Positions 17,740 to 26,470 of a DNA stretch of 64,000 nt are shown in pieces (the first letter of the stretch is position 1; each line of letters starts with the position of its first letter). Below the pieces are notes generated by a model. The model saw only the letters and a list, made by a program, of their open reading frames with translations. It was not told the origin of the DNA and did not search any database. The DNA comes from Hyphomicrobiales bacterium (GTDB lineage: Bacteria; Pseudomonadota; Alphaproteobacteria; Rhizobiales; Rhizobiaceae). The stretch spans positions 124,001 through 188,000 of the forward strand of contig UBYX01000010.1 of assembly GCA_900469955.1 (NCBI GenBank), in the 5' to 3' direction. The position numbers were made by a program, and so were the translations under genes.

Positions 17740-17764
17740 AACGGCGAAGCAACGCCTTCGTTCC
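17740..17764 (-). promoter_or_regulatory. EcfG-type promoter of topoisomerase IB
   Basis: GGAAC, 16 bp, CGTT on the minus strand: exact consensus. The predicted transcript start is within a few bases of the ATG at 17730. Confidence 0.6.
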
Positions 17765-17773
17765 GGCCCGGAG

Positions 17774-19474
17774 CTAAATCGCTATGTCCTTCAGGTCGTC
17801 GGCGCCCTCGCCCCGCTCGAAAGCAGCCCGCGGCGCGGTCAACCTCCAGCATAGTCCCTGCGGATTGAAATCGATCTCCACGTGGCCGCCAAAAGCCGCC
17901 GCCGCGTGTCGCTTGACGATGGTGGTGCCGAAGCCGGTGCGCGACGGCGCATGAACCAGAGGCCCGTCCTTTTCCTCCCATACCAGACGGAGCTTCACCT
18001 CGTCGGCTTCGTCCTCGAGCAGGTCCCTCCAGGCGATCCGCACCTTGCCGTGCGGCGCCGAAAGCGCACCATACTTCACGGAATTCGTCGCCAGCTCATG
18101 GAGGATGAGGCCCAGATTCTGCACCGCCTCGGCCTTGAGGATGAAATTCTCTCCCTGAACTTCGACCCGTTCCGCAACGTCGCCGAAAGTGCTCATATGA
18201 ATTTCGACCACTCGGCGGATCGAGACCCCCGACCACTGCTCTTTCGCGAGCGCTTCGATGGACTTGCCAAGGCCTTGCAAGCGACCGCTGATAGCTTTCT
18301 GGAACTCCTCCATGGTGGTGTCCTGCCGCGCCAGCTGGCGCATCATGGCCTGCACCAGAGTGAGGATGTTCTTCGTGCGATGCACGAGTTCATGCAGGAT
18401 CAGATGGATGCGATCCTCTGCCTCGCTGCGGTCGAAGGACGCGTTAGACAGCGCCACCGCCACCTGATTGGCTTCCCGAATCTTGGTTTCGACGGGGGAA
18501 ACGATCTCGCCCCTGCCCATGCGCTCAGCCATTTCCGCAAGCTGACGGATGGGAATCCGAAGCTGACGGCCAACGAGCCAGGCGATCAGCATGGCAACCG
18601 CGAGAAAGATCGCGCCGCCCCCGATCAATTGCCGCCATGTGGTGAGAATGCTCGCCTGCGCCGTATCGATCGGGCCCCAGACGACCGCCTTCCAGGTCCA
18701 GCCGGTGATCTGCGAATAACCATATATCTGCCTGCGATCGCCGGTCATGTCTTCGATCGTCCCCTTGAAGCCCGTCATCAGCTTCAGGGTGTTGGCGGGA
18801 AAAGCAGAGCCCGAGGCAAATGCATCCGCCCCGACGGATGTAACCACATTTCCCATGCCGTCGACGATGGCTACGGACCAGCCCGCGGCAAGCCCTTCCA
18901 CCGAAATGAGCTTCTGCAGATCCTCGGCATTCTGCGTAATCGTCATCGCCGCACCGGCGGCAGAGACTTCCTCGGGCAGCGGCATCGTGATGTTGAACAC
19001 GTGCTTGCCGCTGGTCGCTCCGAAAAAGACGTTTGAAACCTCGGTCACACCGCTGCGTAACGCCGACTGCAGCGCCGAAATATTCGACACCTTGTTGAGC
19101 TGCGTCCCATAAGGCAGGCGCGTATTGAGTTTCTGTTGACCATCCGAATCGACCACCAGCACATAGAGCGAGTTTGACCGCAGGCTGGTCTGGGTCCTGT
19201 TGTGGAATGCCTTCAGATCCCCGTTTTTGAGTTCCGGCGACGTCACGAGGATTCTCAGCGTCGTTGCCATGTCCTGCAATTCACGGTCGACGGCGCGGGC
19301 AATAAGCTGCGCGTCTTCAGCCGTCTCGTTGGCAAGAATCGCACGCTCGTTCGATTCGAGCTCCGTCATCAGATAACCGACGAAAATCAGCAGGGGCAAA
19401 GCCACGCCGGCTGCAAGCGCAACCAGGTACGCGCCAATGGGCGCAATCGGGAAAAACCGCGAAATCCTCAACAT
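17774..19474 (-). CDS. HWE/HisKA_2-family sensor histidine kinase
   Basis: A membrane sensor kinase (566 aa). Two helices (residues about 13-35 and 283-303) enclose a periplasmic double-Cache sensor; a HAMP region follows, then an HWE/HisKA_2 kinase core with HELVHRTKNIL (phospho-His) and LHELATNSVKYGALS (N box), and RTGFGTTIVKR in the ATP lid. This kinase class is the one known to feed the PhyR general-stress regulator (PhyK, LovK), so a role upstream of the EcfG-type promoters here is plausible. No response regulator is adjacent. The signal is unknown. Confidence 0.9.
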   Translation of the reverse strand: MLRISRFFPIAPIGAYLVALAAGVALPLLIFVGYLMTELESNERAILANETAEDAQLIARAVDRELQDMATTLRILVTSPELKNGDLKAFHNRTQTSLRSNSLYVLVVDSDGQQKLNTRLPYGTQLNKVSNISALQSALRSGVTEVSNVFFGATSGKHVFNITMPLPEEVSAAGAAMTITQNAEDLQKLISVEGLAAGWSVAIVDGMGNVVTSVGADAFASGSAFPANTLKLMTGFKGTIEDMTGDRRQIYGYSQITGWTWKAVVWGPIDTAQASILTTWRQLIGGGAIFLAVAMLIAWLVGRQLRIPIRQLAEMAERMGRGEIVSPVETKIREANQVAVALSNASFDRSEAEDRIHLILHELVHRTKNILTLVQAMMRQLARQDTTMEEFQKAISGRLQGLGKSIEALAKEQWSGVSIRRVVEIHMSTFGDVAERVEVQGENFILKAEAVQNLGLILHELATNSVKYGALSAPHGKVRIAWRDLLEDEADEVKLRLVWEEKDGPLVHAPSRTGFGTTIVKRHAAAAFGGHVEIDFNPQGLCWRLTAPRAAFERGEGADDLKDIAI

Positions 19475-19669
19475 TTCCTGGAATTAGCCCGAAAAGACAG
19501 CGCACGTGCAGTGCCGCCCGCCCGCATGTTCATTCATATACCCGCCGTTTACTAATATAAGCAACGCAGGACTTCTAACTGGTTTTGAACGTGCGGCCAA
19601 GGATTGATTGCGGACAATATGTCTCTGCCGCCAGGGCTCGCCCAAAGGTTTCATCGGGGATCTCGGTGA

Positions 19670-19697
19670 CTGGACCTCTTCGCAAAGGGGTCCAGTA
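19670..19697. other. hairpin after the BON gene
   Basis: ACTGGACC ... GGTCCAGT, an 8-bp stem with 12 bp between the arms, 18 bp past the BON stop codon. No clear T-run in either direction; probably a weak terminator. Confidence 0.45.
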
Positions 19698-19714
19698 GCG
19701 TCCGATGAATCGGA

Positions 19715-20542
19715 TCAGATGGTCGTTGATCCCGTCAACGTGCCGGTCGGCGCGTTGTTAACGCGCAGGTTGTTCTGCACATGCCGGACACCCGAGATAC
19801 TGTCTACCAGATCCTCGGCCCGGCGTTTGTCCCAGCGGCTCGAAACGAAGCCGTCGAGGGTGACTTCGGCGCTTTTCACCGTGACGGAGATGTTCGACGC
19901 ATCCAGGACCGGATCGTCGCTCAGTCGATCGTTCACGTCCTCTTCGATCCTGCTGTCGGAGCGCTGATAACCCTTCGGCCCCTTGCCGCGGTGTTCATCC
20001 ATTGCGCGACGCTGTTCGGCCTCCTCGTCGCCGAACCAGGAAGCGACCTCGTCGCCCGCCCGTTCCATGAAGCCACGTTTGCGGCCATGGCCCTCTTCGT
20101 CGCGGAACCGGTGCTCCTGGCCGTGGCGCGATCGACTCTCGCCACCGTAGCCGTAGTCCGAACCGTAGCGCTCGCCATAGGCCTGGTCCACGCGACCGCG
20201 GCCGGGCTCATAGCTGAACGAAGATGGCCTGCCCCGGTAGGAATCGCGCGCCCAGATCCGCGAGCGCTCCGTGTCACCGTAGCCCGGCTCATAGCCGTAG
20301 TCGTCGGTGGCCCATTGTTCGCCTCGACCATAGCGGGAGAAGCGCGAGCGATCGCCATCTTCCCGGCCATACTCGCGATCGCCGGAAAAATTGTCGCCGC
20401 TCTGCTGATTGTCGCCAAAACCGCGCACATAACCGGTGTCTCCCGGGCCGTAGTCGCCGGAGGACTCGCGGGGAAAATCACGTTCGCTGCGCATCCGGTC
20501 GTTTCGATACCGGCCGGATTGGGAATAGTTTCCGTTTGCCAT
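19715..20542 (-). CDS. BON-domain protein with Tyr/Gly/Arg-rich N-terminal region
   Basis: A 275-residue protein. Residues 1 to about 185 are hydrophilic and repetitive (many GYG, YGR, RSR and DYG units), likely disordered. Residues about 195-270 (RIEEDVNDRLSDDPVLDASN then VTLDGFVSSRWDKRRAEDLV) form a BON domain, found in OsmY-type envelope proteins and thought to bind phospholipid. No signal peptide is visible. GAGGAG precedes the ATG at 20542; the frame beyond it is non-coding. An EcfG-type promoter lies about 55 bp upstream. OsmY-like proteins are osmotic-stress induced, consistent with this. Confidence 0.88.
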   Translation of the reverse strand: MANGNYSQSGRYRNDRMRSERDFPRESSGDYGPGDTGYVRGFGDNQQSGDNFSGDREYGREDGDRSRFSRYGRGEQWATDDYGYEPGYGDTERSRIWARDSYRGRPSSFSYEPGRGRVDQAYGERYGSDYGYGGESRSRHGQEHRFRDEEGHGRKRGFMERAGDEVASWFGDEEAEQRRAMDEHRGKGPKGYQRSDSRIEEDVNDRLSDDPVLDASNISVTVKSAEVTLDGFVSSRWDKRRAEDLVDSISGVRHVQNNLRVNNAPTGTLTGSTTI

Positions 20543-20596
20543 TGTCTGTCTCCTCGACCTAGTGAATTGGTTCCGTACCGGACGGAACACAAACAC

Positions 20597-20621
20597 AACC
20601 CGGCCTCCCCCGGATTGTTCC
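20597..20621 (-). promoter_or_regulatory. EcfG-type promoter of the BON gene
   Basis: GGAAC, 16 bp, GGTT on the minus strand, 54 bp before the ATG at 20542. Confidence 0.6.
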
Positions 20622-20683
20622 GGGTTCTCGAAGAGCTTCAGGGATTGAGCGCGGGAGACGACAACGGCCCAGCTTCGACGAAA

Positions 20684-20703
20684 ACAGCTCCATGAGGAGC
20701 TGT
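20684..20703 (-). terminator. terminator of the sugar ABC operon
   Basis: ACAGCTCC, TCAT loop, GGAGCTGT followed by TTTTC in the minus direction, 60 bp after the last ABC gene. Confidence 0.7.
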
Positions 20704-20763
20704 GATCCATCGACCGCTTGAGGCAAGAATTGGGCTCACGCGGACTGCCGCGACGGATGCGCG

Positions 20764-21870
20764 TTAGCCGATGCGGCTGCCGCTCTCGGGATCGAAGACG
20801 ACGGCCTTGTCCAGGTTGAAGGAGAAGGGAAACCTCTCGCCGAGCCTTACCTGCACATCAGAACGGGTACGCGCGGTAAAGCTCGCGCCGTCCAGCTTGC
20901 CGGTCACGAATGTATCCGAACCGGTCGGCTCGACCATGATGACGTCGGCGGCAATCTGGGCCGTAGCGCGGGCGTCAGGATCCACCAGACCGGCGTCGGT
21001 GATCGTCTCCGGACGCAGGCCGAGAATGACATCCTTGCCCTCAGGGAGGATCGTCGTGACCGACGGCGGCATGGTGACCTGGACGCCCTCGTTGCCAAAC
21101 AGCGAAATGCTTTGCCCCCCGCCGGCGGACACGACCTTGCCCTTCAGCATGTTCATTGCCGGCGAGCCCATGAAGTCGGCAACGAACAGGTTGGCCGGGT
21201 GATTGTAGATCTCCGCCGGCGTGCCGACCTGCTGGACCATGCCTTCCTTGAGAACGACGATCTTGGTGGCGAGCGTCATCGCCTCGATCTGGTCGTGGGT
21301 GACATAGACGATGGTCGCGTTGGTGTTCTGATGCAGGGCCTTGATCTCGGCACGCACCTCGACGCGAAGCTTCGCATCTAGGTTCGAGAGCGGCTCGTCG
21401 AACAGGAACACGCGCGGCTGGCGCACCAGCGCACGGCCCATGGCGACGCGCTGGCGCTGACCGCCGGAAAGCTGGCTCGGGCGGCGCTTCAGCAGGTGTT
21501 CGATCTGCAGGGTCTTGGCGACCTGCTTCACCGCGGCCTCGCGCTGCGCCTTCTCGACACCACGCATTTCCAGCGCGAAGGCGATGTTCTGTTCCACCGT
21601 CATGTTCGGATAGAGCGCGTAGGACTGGAAGACCATGGCGATGTCGCGCTGCGAGGGGTGCAGGTCGTTGATCACCTGGCCGTCGATGACGATATCCCCG
21701 GAAGACGGCGGCAGGAGGCCGGCGATGGCATTCAGCAGGGTTGACTTGCCGCAGCCGGAGGGTCCGACGAGCACCAGGAAGCCGCCCTTTTCAAGATCGA
21801 TGTTGATACCCTTCAGGATCTCGACATTGCCGATCTTCTTGCGAATGTTCTTGATTTCAAGAAAGCTCAT
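20764..21870 (-). CDS. sugar ABC transporter ATP-binding protein (UgpC/MalK type)
   Basis: Cytoplasmic ATPase (368 aa) of a CUT1-type importer. Walker A GPSGCGKST, Q-loop AMVFQSYALYPNM, signature LSGGQRQRVAMGRA and Walker B VFLFDEPLSNLDAKL are intact. A C-terminal TOBE/OB regulatory domain (residues about 240-368) is typical of MalK/UgpC. It is last in a four-gene operon, 17 bp after the second permease, and is followed by a terminator. Confidence 0.95.
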   Translation of the reverse strand: MSFLEIKNIRKKIGNVEILKGINIDLEKGGFLVLVGPSGCGKSTLLNAIAGLLPPSSGDIVIDGQVINDLHPSQRDIAMVFQSYALYPNMTVEQNIAFALEMRGVEKAQREAAVKQVAKTLQIEHLLKRRPSQLSGGQRQRVAMGRALVRQPRVFLFDEPLSNLDAKLRVEVRAEIKALHQNTNATIVYVTHDQIEAMTLATKIVVLKEGMVQQVGTPAEIYNHPANLFVADFMGSPAMNMLKGKVVSAGGGQSISLFGNEGVQVTMPPSVTTILPEGKDVILGLRPETITDAGLVDPDARATAQIAADVIMVEPTGSDTFVTGKLDGASFTARTRSDVQVRLGERFPFSFNLDKAVVFDPESGSRIG

Positions 21871-21887
21871 TGACGGTTATCCCTAAG

Positions 21888-22769
21888 TCAGCCCTTGACC
21901 GCGCCGGCCATCAGACCGCGCACGAAGTAGCGTCCGGCGACGATGTAAACGAACAGCGTCGGCAATGCCGCGAACACAGCGGCGGCCATGTCGACATTGT
22001 ATTCCTTGACGCCGGTGGAGGAGGAAACGAGGTTGTTGAGCGCCACCGTCATCGGCGAGCCCTCACCGCCGGCGAAAGAGATGCCGAACAGGAAGTCGTT
22101 CCAGATATTGGTGAACTGGTAGATGATCGTGACGACGATGATCGGTCCCGAGCTCGGCAACAGGATGCGCCAGAAAATGCGGAAGAATCCGGCGCCGTCG
22201 ATCATAGCTGCCTTCACCAGCTCGTCCGGAAAAGCTTCGTAGTAGTTGCGGAAGAACAGCGTCGTGAAGCCGAGACCGTAGATCACGTGCACCATGACGA
22301 GGCCCGTGGTGGAGTTCGAAAGGCTGAGGAGGCCGAGAAGACGCGCCATCGGAATGAGAACCGCCTGGAACGGGATGAAGCAGGCGAACAACATCATGCC
22401 GAAGACGAGCTTGTGACCCGGAAAACGCCATTTCGTCAGCACGTAACCATTGAGGGCTCCGAGCAGTGTCGAGATCAGGACGGCCGGAACCACCATCTTA
22501 ACGGAGTTCCAGAAGTAACCCTTGATCCCGACGCAGCTGACCCCGATGCAGGCCTCGCCCCAGGCCTTGACCCAGGCGGCGATCGAGGGCGAGCCCGGGA
22601 GGGCCAGCATGTCGCCGCCGCGGATTTCATCGAGCGACTTCAGCGACGTGATCAGCATCACGTAGAGCGGCAGAAGATAGACGAGCGCGAGCACGATCAG
22701 GGCTGCATAGATGAAATAGCGGGCGACTCGGGCCTGGCCGGCGCTGACGGTTTCGTTGGCCGCGCTCAT
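21888..22769 (-). CDS. sugar ABC transporter permease (MalG type)
   Basis: Inner-membrane permease (293 aa) with six helices. The EAA loop that docks on the ATPase is visible as KAAMIDGAGFFRIFWRILLP. The start overlaps the stop of the first permease by 4 bp. Relatives serve glucose/mannose- or alpha-glucoside-type systems; the substrate is discussed under the binding protein. Confidence 0.94.
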   Translation of the reverse strand: MSAANETVSAGQARVARYFIYAALIVLALVYLLPLYVMLITSLKSLDEIRGGDMLALPGSPSIAAWVKAWGEACIGVSCVGIKGYFWNSVKMVVPAVLISTLLGALNGYVLTKWRFPGHKLVFGMMLFACFIPFQAVLIPMARLLGLLSLSNSTTGLVMVHVIYGLGFTTLFFRNYYEAFPDELVKAAMIDGAGFFRIFWRILLPSSGPIIVVTIIYQFTNIWNDFLFGISFAGGEGSPMTVALNNLVSSSTGVKEYNVDMAAAVFAALPTLFVYIVAGRYFVRGLMAGAVKG

Positions 22770-23695
22770 GACTGCTTTTCCCTGAGTTCGGAATAGAGAT
22801 AGGGCACGATGATCGCGGTAATGCCCATCAGCATCATCACGGCGCTCGCCGAACCGACGGCCATCTGGTTGCGGGTGAAGGTATAGGAATACATGAAGGT
22901 GGACGGCAGTTCGGTCGCATTGCCCGGCCCGCCGCCGGTCAGCGCGATGACCAGATCGTAGGACTTGATCGCCATATGCGCGAGCACGATGAAGGCGGAA
23001 AGGAAGACGGGGCGCAAGAGCGGAATGATGATGCGGCGATAGATGGATATCGTCGAGGCGCCATCGATCTGCGCGGCCTTGACGATCTCGCCGTCGATGC
23101 CGCGAAGGCCGGCGAGGAACATCGCCATCACGAAGCCAGAGGCCTGCCAGACGCCCGCGATGACGACGGTGTAGATCGCCATTTTCGGATTGACCAGCCA
23201 GTCGAACCTGAAGCTTTCCCAGCCGAGATTGTGCATGGTGTTCTCAAGCCCGAGACCGGGGTTGAGGAACCATTTCCAGGCCGTGCCGGTGACCACGAAG
23301 GAGAGCGCCATCGGATAGAGGAAGATCGGCCGCAGCACGCCTTCTGCGCGGATCCGCTGGTCCATCAGGATGGCGATGAACAGACCGATCGCAATGCAGA
23401 TGCCGATGTAGAGAACGCCGAAGATCGCCAGGTTCTGTATGGCCACATACCAGTTCGGCTGCGACCAGAGGCGGAAATAGGCGTCGAAACCGCCCCATTT
23501 ATAGACCGGCATGATGCGCGAGGTCGTAAACGACAGATAGATCGTCCAGAGGATGAACCCGTACACGAACACCAGGGTTACGGCAAATGACGGCGCCAGC
23601 ACGATCTTCGGCAGCGCGTTGCGCAATCCGTCCGCAAAAGAGCGGCTCCGTCTCTGCGGTTCCACGAACGGAACCGGTTCGATTGTCGTCATCAT
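22766..23695 (-). CDS. sugar ABC transporter permease (MalF type)
   Basis: Inner-membrane permease (309 aa), partner of the MalG-type subunit. The EAA motif reads KAAQIDGASTISIYRRIIIP, and there are six predicted helices after a cytoplasmic N-terminus (EPQRRSRSFADGLRNALPKI). It is separated from the binding-protein gene by 184 bp that contain a strong hairpin (23825), so its expression is probably lower than that of the binding protein. Confidence 0.94.
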   Translation of the reverse strand: MMTTIEPVPFVEPQRRSRSFADGLRNALPKIVLAPSFAVTLVFVYGFILWTIYLSFTTSRIMPVYKWGGFDAYFRLWSQPNWYVAIQNLAIFGVLYIGICIAIGLFIAILMDQRIRAEGVLRPIFLYPMALSFVVTGTAWKWFLNPGLGLENTMHNLGWESFRFDWLVNPKMAIYTVVIAGVWQASGFVMAMFLAGLRGIDGEIVKAAQIDGASTISIYRRIIIPLLRPVFLSAFIVLAHMAIKSYDLVIALTGGGPGNATELPSTFMYSYTFTRNQMAVGSASAVMMLMGITAIIVPYLYSELREKQS

Positions 23696-23824
23696 GACCT
23701 CCGCTACACCATCGGCCCGAAAACGGTTTCGAAAGCACGATGCGCAGATTGAACTACCTGGAGCGCCCTTTGAGCCTTACGGGCACGCGCGCTCCAGCAA
23801 AAGATGGAATGGCGTAATTTGCAA

Positions 23825-23853
23825 AAGTGGCCGGGAAAGTATCCCGGCCACTT
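23825..23853 (-). other. strong intercistronic hairpin in the sugar ABC operon
   Basis: A perfect 12-bp stem (AAGTGGCCGGGA and its complement, 5-nt loop). In the minus direction it follows the binding-protein stop by 26 bp and is followed by TTTGC. It probably acts as an attenuator or as a 3' stabiliser that raises binding-protein mRNA over permease mRNA. Confidence 0.7.
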
Positions 23854-23879
23854 GAACTTTGGATTTTCGCGTCAGGCGA

Positions 23880-25136
23880 TCACTTGGCGGCGGCAACCGC
23901 TTCCGGCAGGCGCTTCAGCGCCGCGTCGGTGGTGAGCTGGCCGTTGAGATGCTGGGTGATGACGTCGAGCATGGCTTCCTTGATGGAGGCCGGCTGGGCA
24001 TAGCCATGGGCGAGCGAGCCCATCATCGTCCCCTTGGAGGCAGCCTCCGCCAGATCCTTCATGCCCTTTTTGCCGCAATCGTCGAACTTCTCGTCCGAGA
24101 TGTCGGTACGGGCGGGCACCGAACCCTTGACCGTGTTGAAGGCGATCTGGAAAGCCGGATTTTCGACGGCCGACGCCATCTTGAGCTGTGCGGCGCGCTG
24201 GTCGTCACCCACGTCGAACATCATGAACTGGTCGGCATTGAAGAGCACCGACCCCTGAGTACCGGGGAAGCGGATGCAGACGAAGTCCGTGCCCGGCTTC
24301 TTGTTGGCGCGCAGCCATTCGCCCTTCGACCAGTCGCCCATCTGCTGGGCGCCGGACTTGCCTTCGATGACCATGGCCGTCGAGAGGTTCCATTCGCGAC
24401 CCGAGAAGTTCTGGTCGAAATAGGTGCGCAGCTTCGACATGGTGTCGAAGACCTTCTTCATCGTATCGCCGGAAAGCGAAGCCGGATCGAGATCGAGGAC
24501 GGCCTTCTTGTAGAAGTCCGGCCCGCCGACGGAGAGAACGACCGCTTCCCACAGCGTGCCGTCCTGCCACGGAACGCCACCATGAGCAAGTGCCGTGAGG
24601 CCCTGGCCCTTGAAGTTGTCGAGCAGGGCGATGAACTCGTCGATATTGGTCGGAACCTTGCCGCCGGCCTTGTCGAGGGCCGCCTTGTTGATCCACAGCC
24701 AGTTGGTGGAGTGGATATTCACCGGAGCAGCGATCCAGTGGCCGTCATACTTGGAAAAGTCCTGAAGAGCGGCCGGGATGACCTTGTCCCAGCCTTCCTT
24801 GGTGGCGAGCTCGTCGAGGTTTGCGGCAACGCCCATTTCCGCCCAGTCGCGGAGGTCGAAGCCGAGAAGCTGCACGGCGGTCGGCGGATCGCCGGCCGTA
24901 ACGCGGGCGCGCAGCGCAGTCATCGCCGCAGAACCTGCACCACCGGCAACCGGCATGTCCTTCCAGGCAACGCCGTCCTTCTGCAGGTTTTCCTTCAGCA
25001 CGTTAAGCGCCGCAGCTTCACCGCCGGACGTCCACCAATGCAGGACTTCGACGCTTTCCGCTGCCTTGGCGGCACCGGCCGTCAAAGCGATGACTGCCGC
25101 GCCGGCGGCGAGTTTGCTGATCATTCGAATATTCAT
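23880..25136 (-). CDS. periplasmic sugar-binding protein
   Basis: Extracellular solute-binding protein family 1 (418 aa) with a cleavable signal ([21 protein letters not shown]). [17 protein letters not shown] at the mature N-terminus and the aromatic-rich ligand residues ([21 protein letters not shown]) resemble the glucose/mannose-binding group (GtsA-like), so a monosaccharide such as glucose is the best guess; this is inference. It is the first gene of the operon and divergent from a LacI regulator, with a matching operator 45 bp upstream. Confidence 0.9.
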   Translation of the reverse strand: MNIRMISKLAAGAAVIALTAGAAKAAESVEVLHWWTSGGEAAALNVLKENLQKDGVAWKDMPVAGGAGSAAMTALRARVTAGDPPTAVQLLGFDLRDWAEMGVAANLDELATKEGWDKVIPAALQDFSKYDGHWIAAPVNIHSTNWLWINKAALDKAGGKVPTNIDEFIALLDNFKGQGLTALAHGGVPWQDGTLWEAVVLSVGGPDFYKKAVLDLDPASLSGDTMKKVFDTMSKLRTYFDQNFSGREWNLSTAMVIEGKSGAQQMGDWSKGEWLRANKKPGTDFVCIRFPGTQGSVLFNADQFMMFDVGDDQRAAQLKMASAVENPAFQIAFNTVKGSVPARTDISDEKFDDCGKKGMKDLAEAASKGTMMGSLAHGYAQPASIKEAMLDVITQHLNGQLTTDAALKRLPEAVAAAK

Positions 25137-25180
25137 TGAGAATCTCCCTTTGCATCCGGGCTCCTCTCCGGATATTTCGA

Positions 25181-25196
25181 TTTATAACGATATAAA
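25181..25196. promoter_or_regulatory. LacI-type operator 1
   Basis: TTTATAACGATATAAA, an imperfect palindrome 45 bp before the binding-protein start. A near copy occurs at 25336. The spacing, 155 bp between centres, would allow looping. Confidence 0.55.
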
Positions 25197-25335
25197 TGCC
25201 GTGGGTGTCAACCCGGACATGGCGATTTCTGCACAGGACCGAAATTCGGCCAGCGCGTTGAATTACATGCAGATTTTCCCGGCCGGCGAAATTTTTCTCT
25301 CGAATCGAGAAAATTTTCTCACCCGCTTCGAAAAA

Positions 25336-25351
25336 TTTGTAACGATATAGA
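25336..25351. promoter_or_regulatory. LacI-type operator 2
   Basis: TTTGTAACGATATAGA, 14 of 16 bases identical to operator 1, 44 bp before the lacI-type start codon. It suggests autoregulation. A separate inverted repeat (TTTTCTC ... GAGAAAA, 25293-25313) lies between the two. Confidence 0.5.
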
Positions 25352-25394
25352 TGAGGCTCGCACCGATTTTCGGGCGGGAACGGAGAAAGAGGAG

Positions 25395-26447
25395 ATGTCG
25401 CTGGAAGACCTGGAGGAGAAGGGTCGGCGGGCGATGCCGGAGCGGGAAACCGGGCCAGCCGGTCGAAACGCGAAGCCGACTTTGAAAACGATCGCCGAAT
25501 TGACGGGGCTTGCCGTCACCACCGTGTCGCGCGCGCTCGCCGATGCACCTCAGATAGCCTTGGAAACACGTCAGCGCGTGCGGCAGGTGGCAAGCGAGAT
25601 CGGGTATTTGCCCGACCGTGCGGCCCAGCGCCTGCGCACGGGCCGCACCAATGTCATCAGCCTGGTCCTCGATCCCCACGAGGAAATTCTGAGCTATGCC
25701 ACCTCGATGATCAAGGGACTGACGGAGGCTCTGCGCGGCACACCCTACCACCTCGTCATCACGCCGCATTTCTCCGACACGCCGCAGGTCGACCCCATCA
25801 GGCATATCATGCGCAACCGCATGGCCGACGGCATCGTCTTTACGCGGACGGAACCCTCGGACGAACGCGTAAGACTGCTGATGGAAAACAATTTCCCGTT
25901 CATCTGTCATGGCCGGACGGAACTGGGAACCGCCCATCCCTATGTCGACTACGACAACTATGGTTTCGCCTATCTGGCGGCTCGGAAACTGATCGCGGCC
26001 GGCTGCAGAAAGCTGTTCATCATCCTGCCGCCCGAGCGTTTCACGTTCGCCCATCACATGCGGCACGGCTTCATGACTGCGGTGCGGGAGGAAGGGGTAG
26101 CATTCGAGATCGCCAGGGAGGTGACGCTCGACAGCGGATCGGACGATATCCGTGACTACCTTTTCCGCCGCATGGGCGAAGCGGAACGGCCAGACGGCTT
26201 TATCTGCGGCGGTGAGGTTTCCGCTCTTTCGGTCATGGCCGCAGCCTATGACCATCATCTCGAACTCGGGAAGGATGTGCGCCTGGTGGCGAAGCAGACA
26301 TCGGGACTCTTCGACCAGATCAGGCCGCGGGTCGAAACCATCTACGAGGACCTGGCGGAGGCCGGACTGCTGATGGGCCGCCTGCTTCTGAAACGTATCG
26401 GCGGCCCCCAGCCTATCGACGAAATGCAGGTGCTCCAGACCGTCTGA
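25395..26447 (+). CDS. LacI-family transcriptional regulator
   Basis: A 350-residue repressor. The N-terminal helix-turn-helix and hinge (TLKTIAELTGLAVTTVSRALADAPQIALETRQRV, residues about 30-65) precede a periplasmic-binding-protein-like sensor domain. It has an extra 28 residues before the HTH. GAGGAG lies just before the ATG. It is divergent from the sugar ABC operon, and two near-identical operator-like sites lie between, so it most likely represses that operon until the sugar or a phosphorylated form binds. Confidence 0.92.
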   Translation: MSLEDLEEKGRRAMPERETGPAGRNAKPTLKTIAELTGLAVTTVSRALADAPQIALETRQRVRQVASEIGYLPDRAAQRLRTGRTNVISLVLDPHEEILSYATSMIKGLTEALRGTPYHLVITPHFSDTPQVDPIRHIMRNRMADGIVFTRTEPSDERVRLLMENNFPFICHGRTELGTAHPYVDYDNYGFAYLAARKLIAAGCRKLFIILPPERFTFAHHMRHGFMTAVREEGVAFEIAREVTLDSGSDDIRDYLFRRMGEAERPDGFICGGEVSALSVMAAAYDHHLELGKDVRLVAKQTSGLFDQIRPRVETIYEDLAEAGLLMGRLLLKRIGGPQPIDEMQVLQTV

Positions 26448-26470
26448 GATCCGGAGCACCCCATGATATC

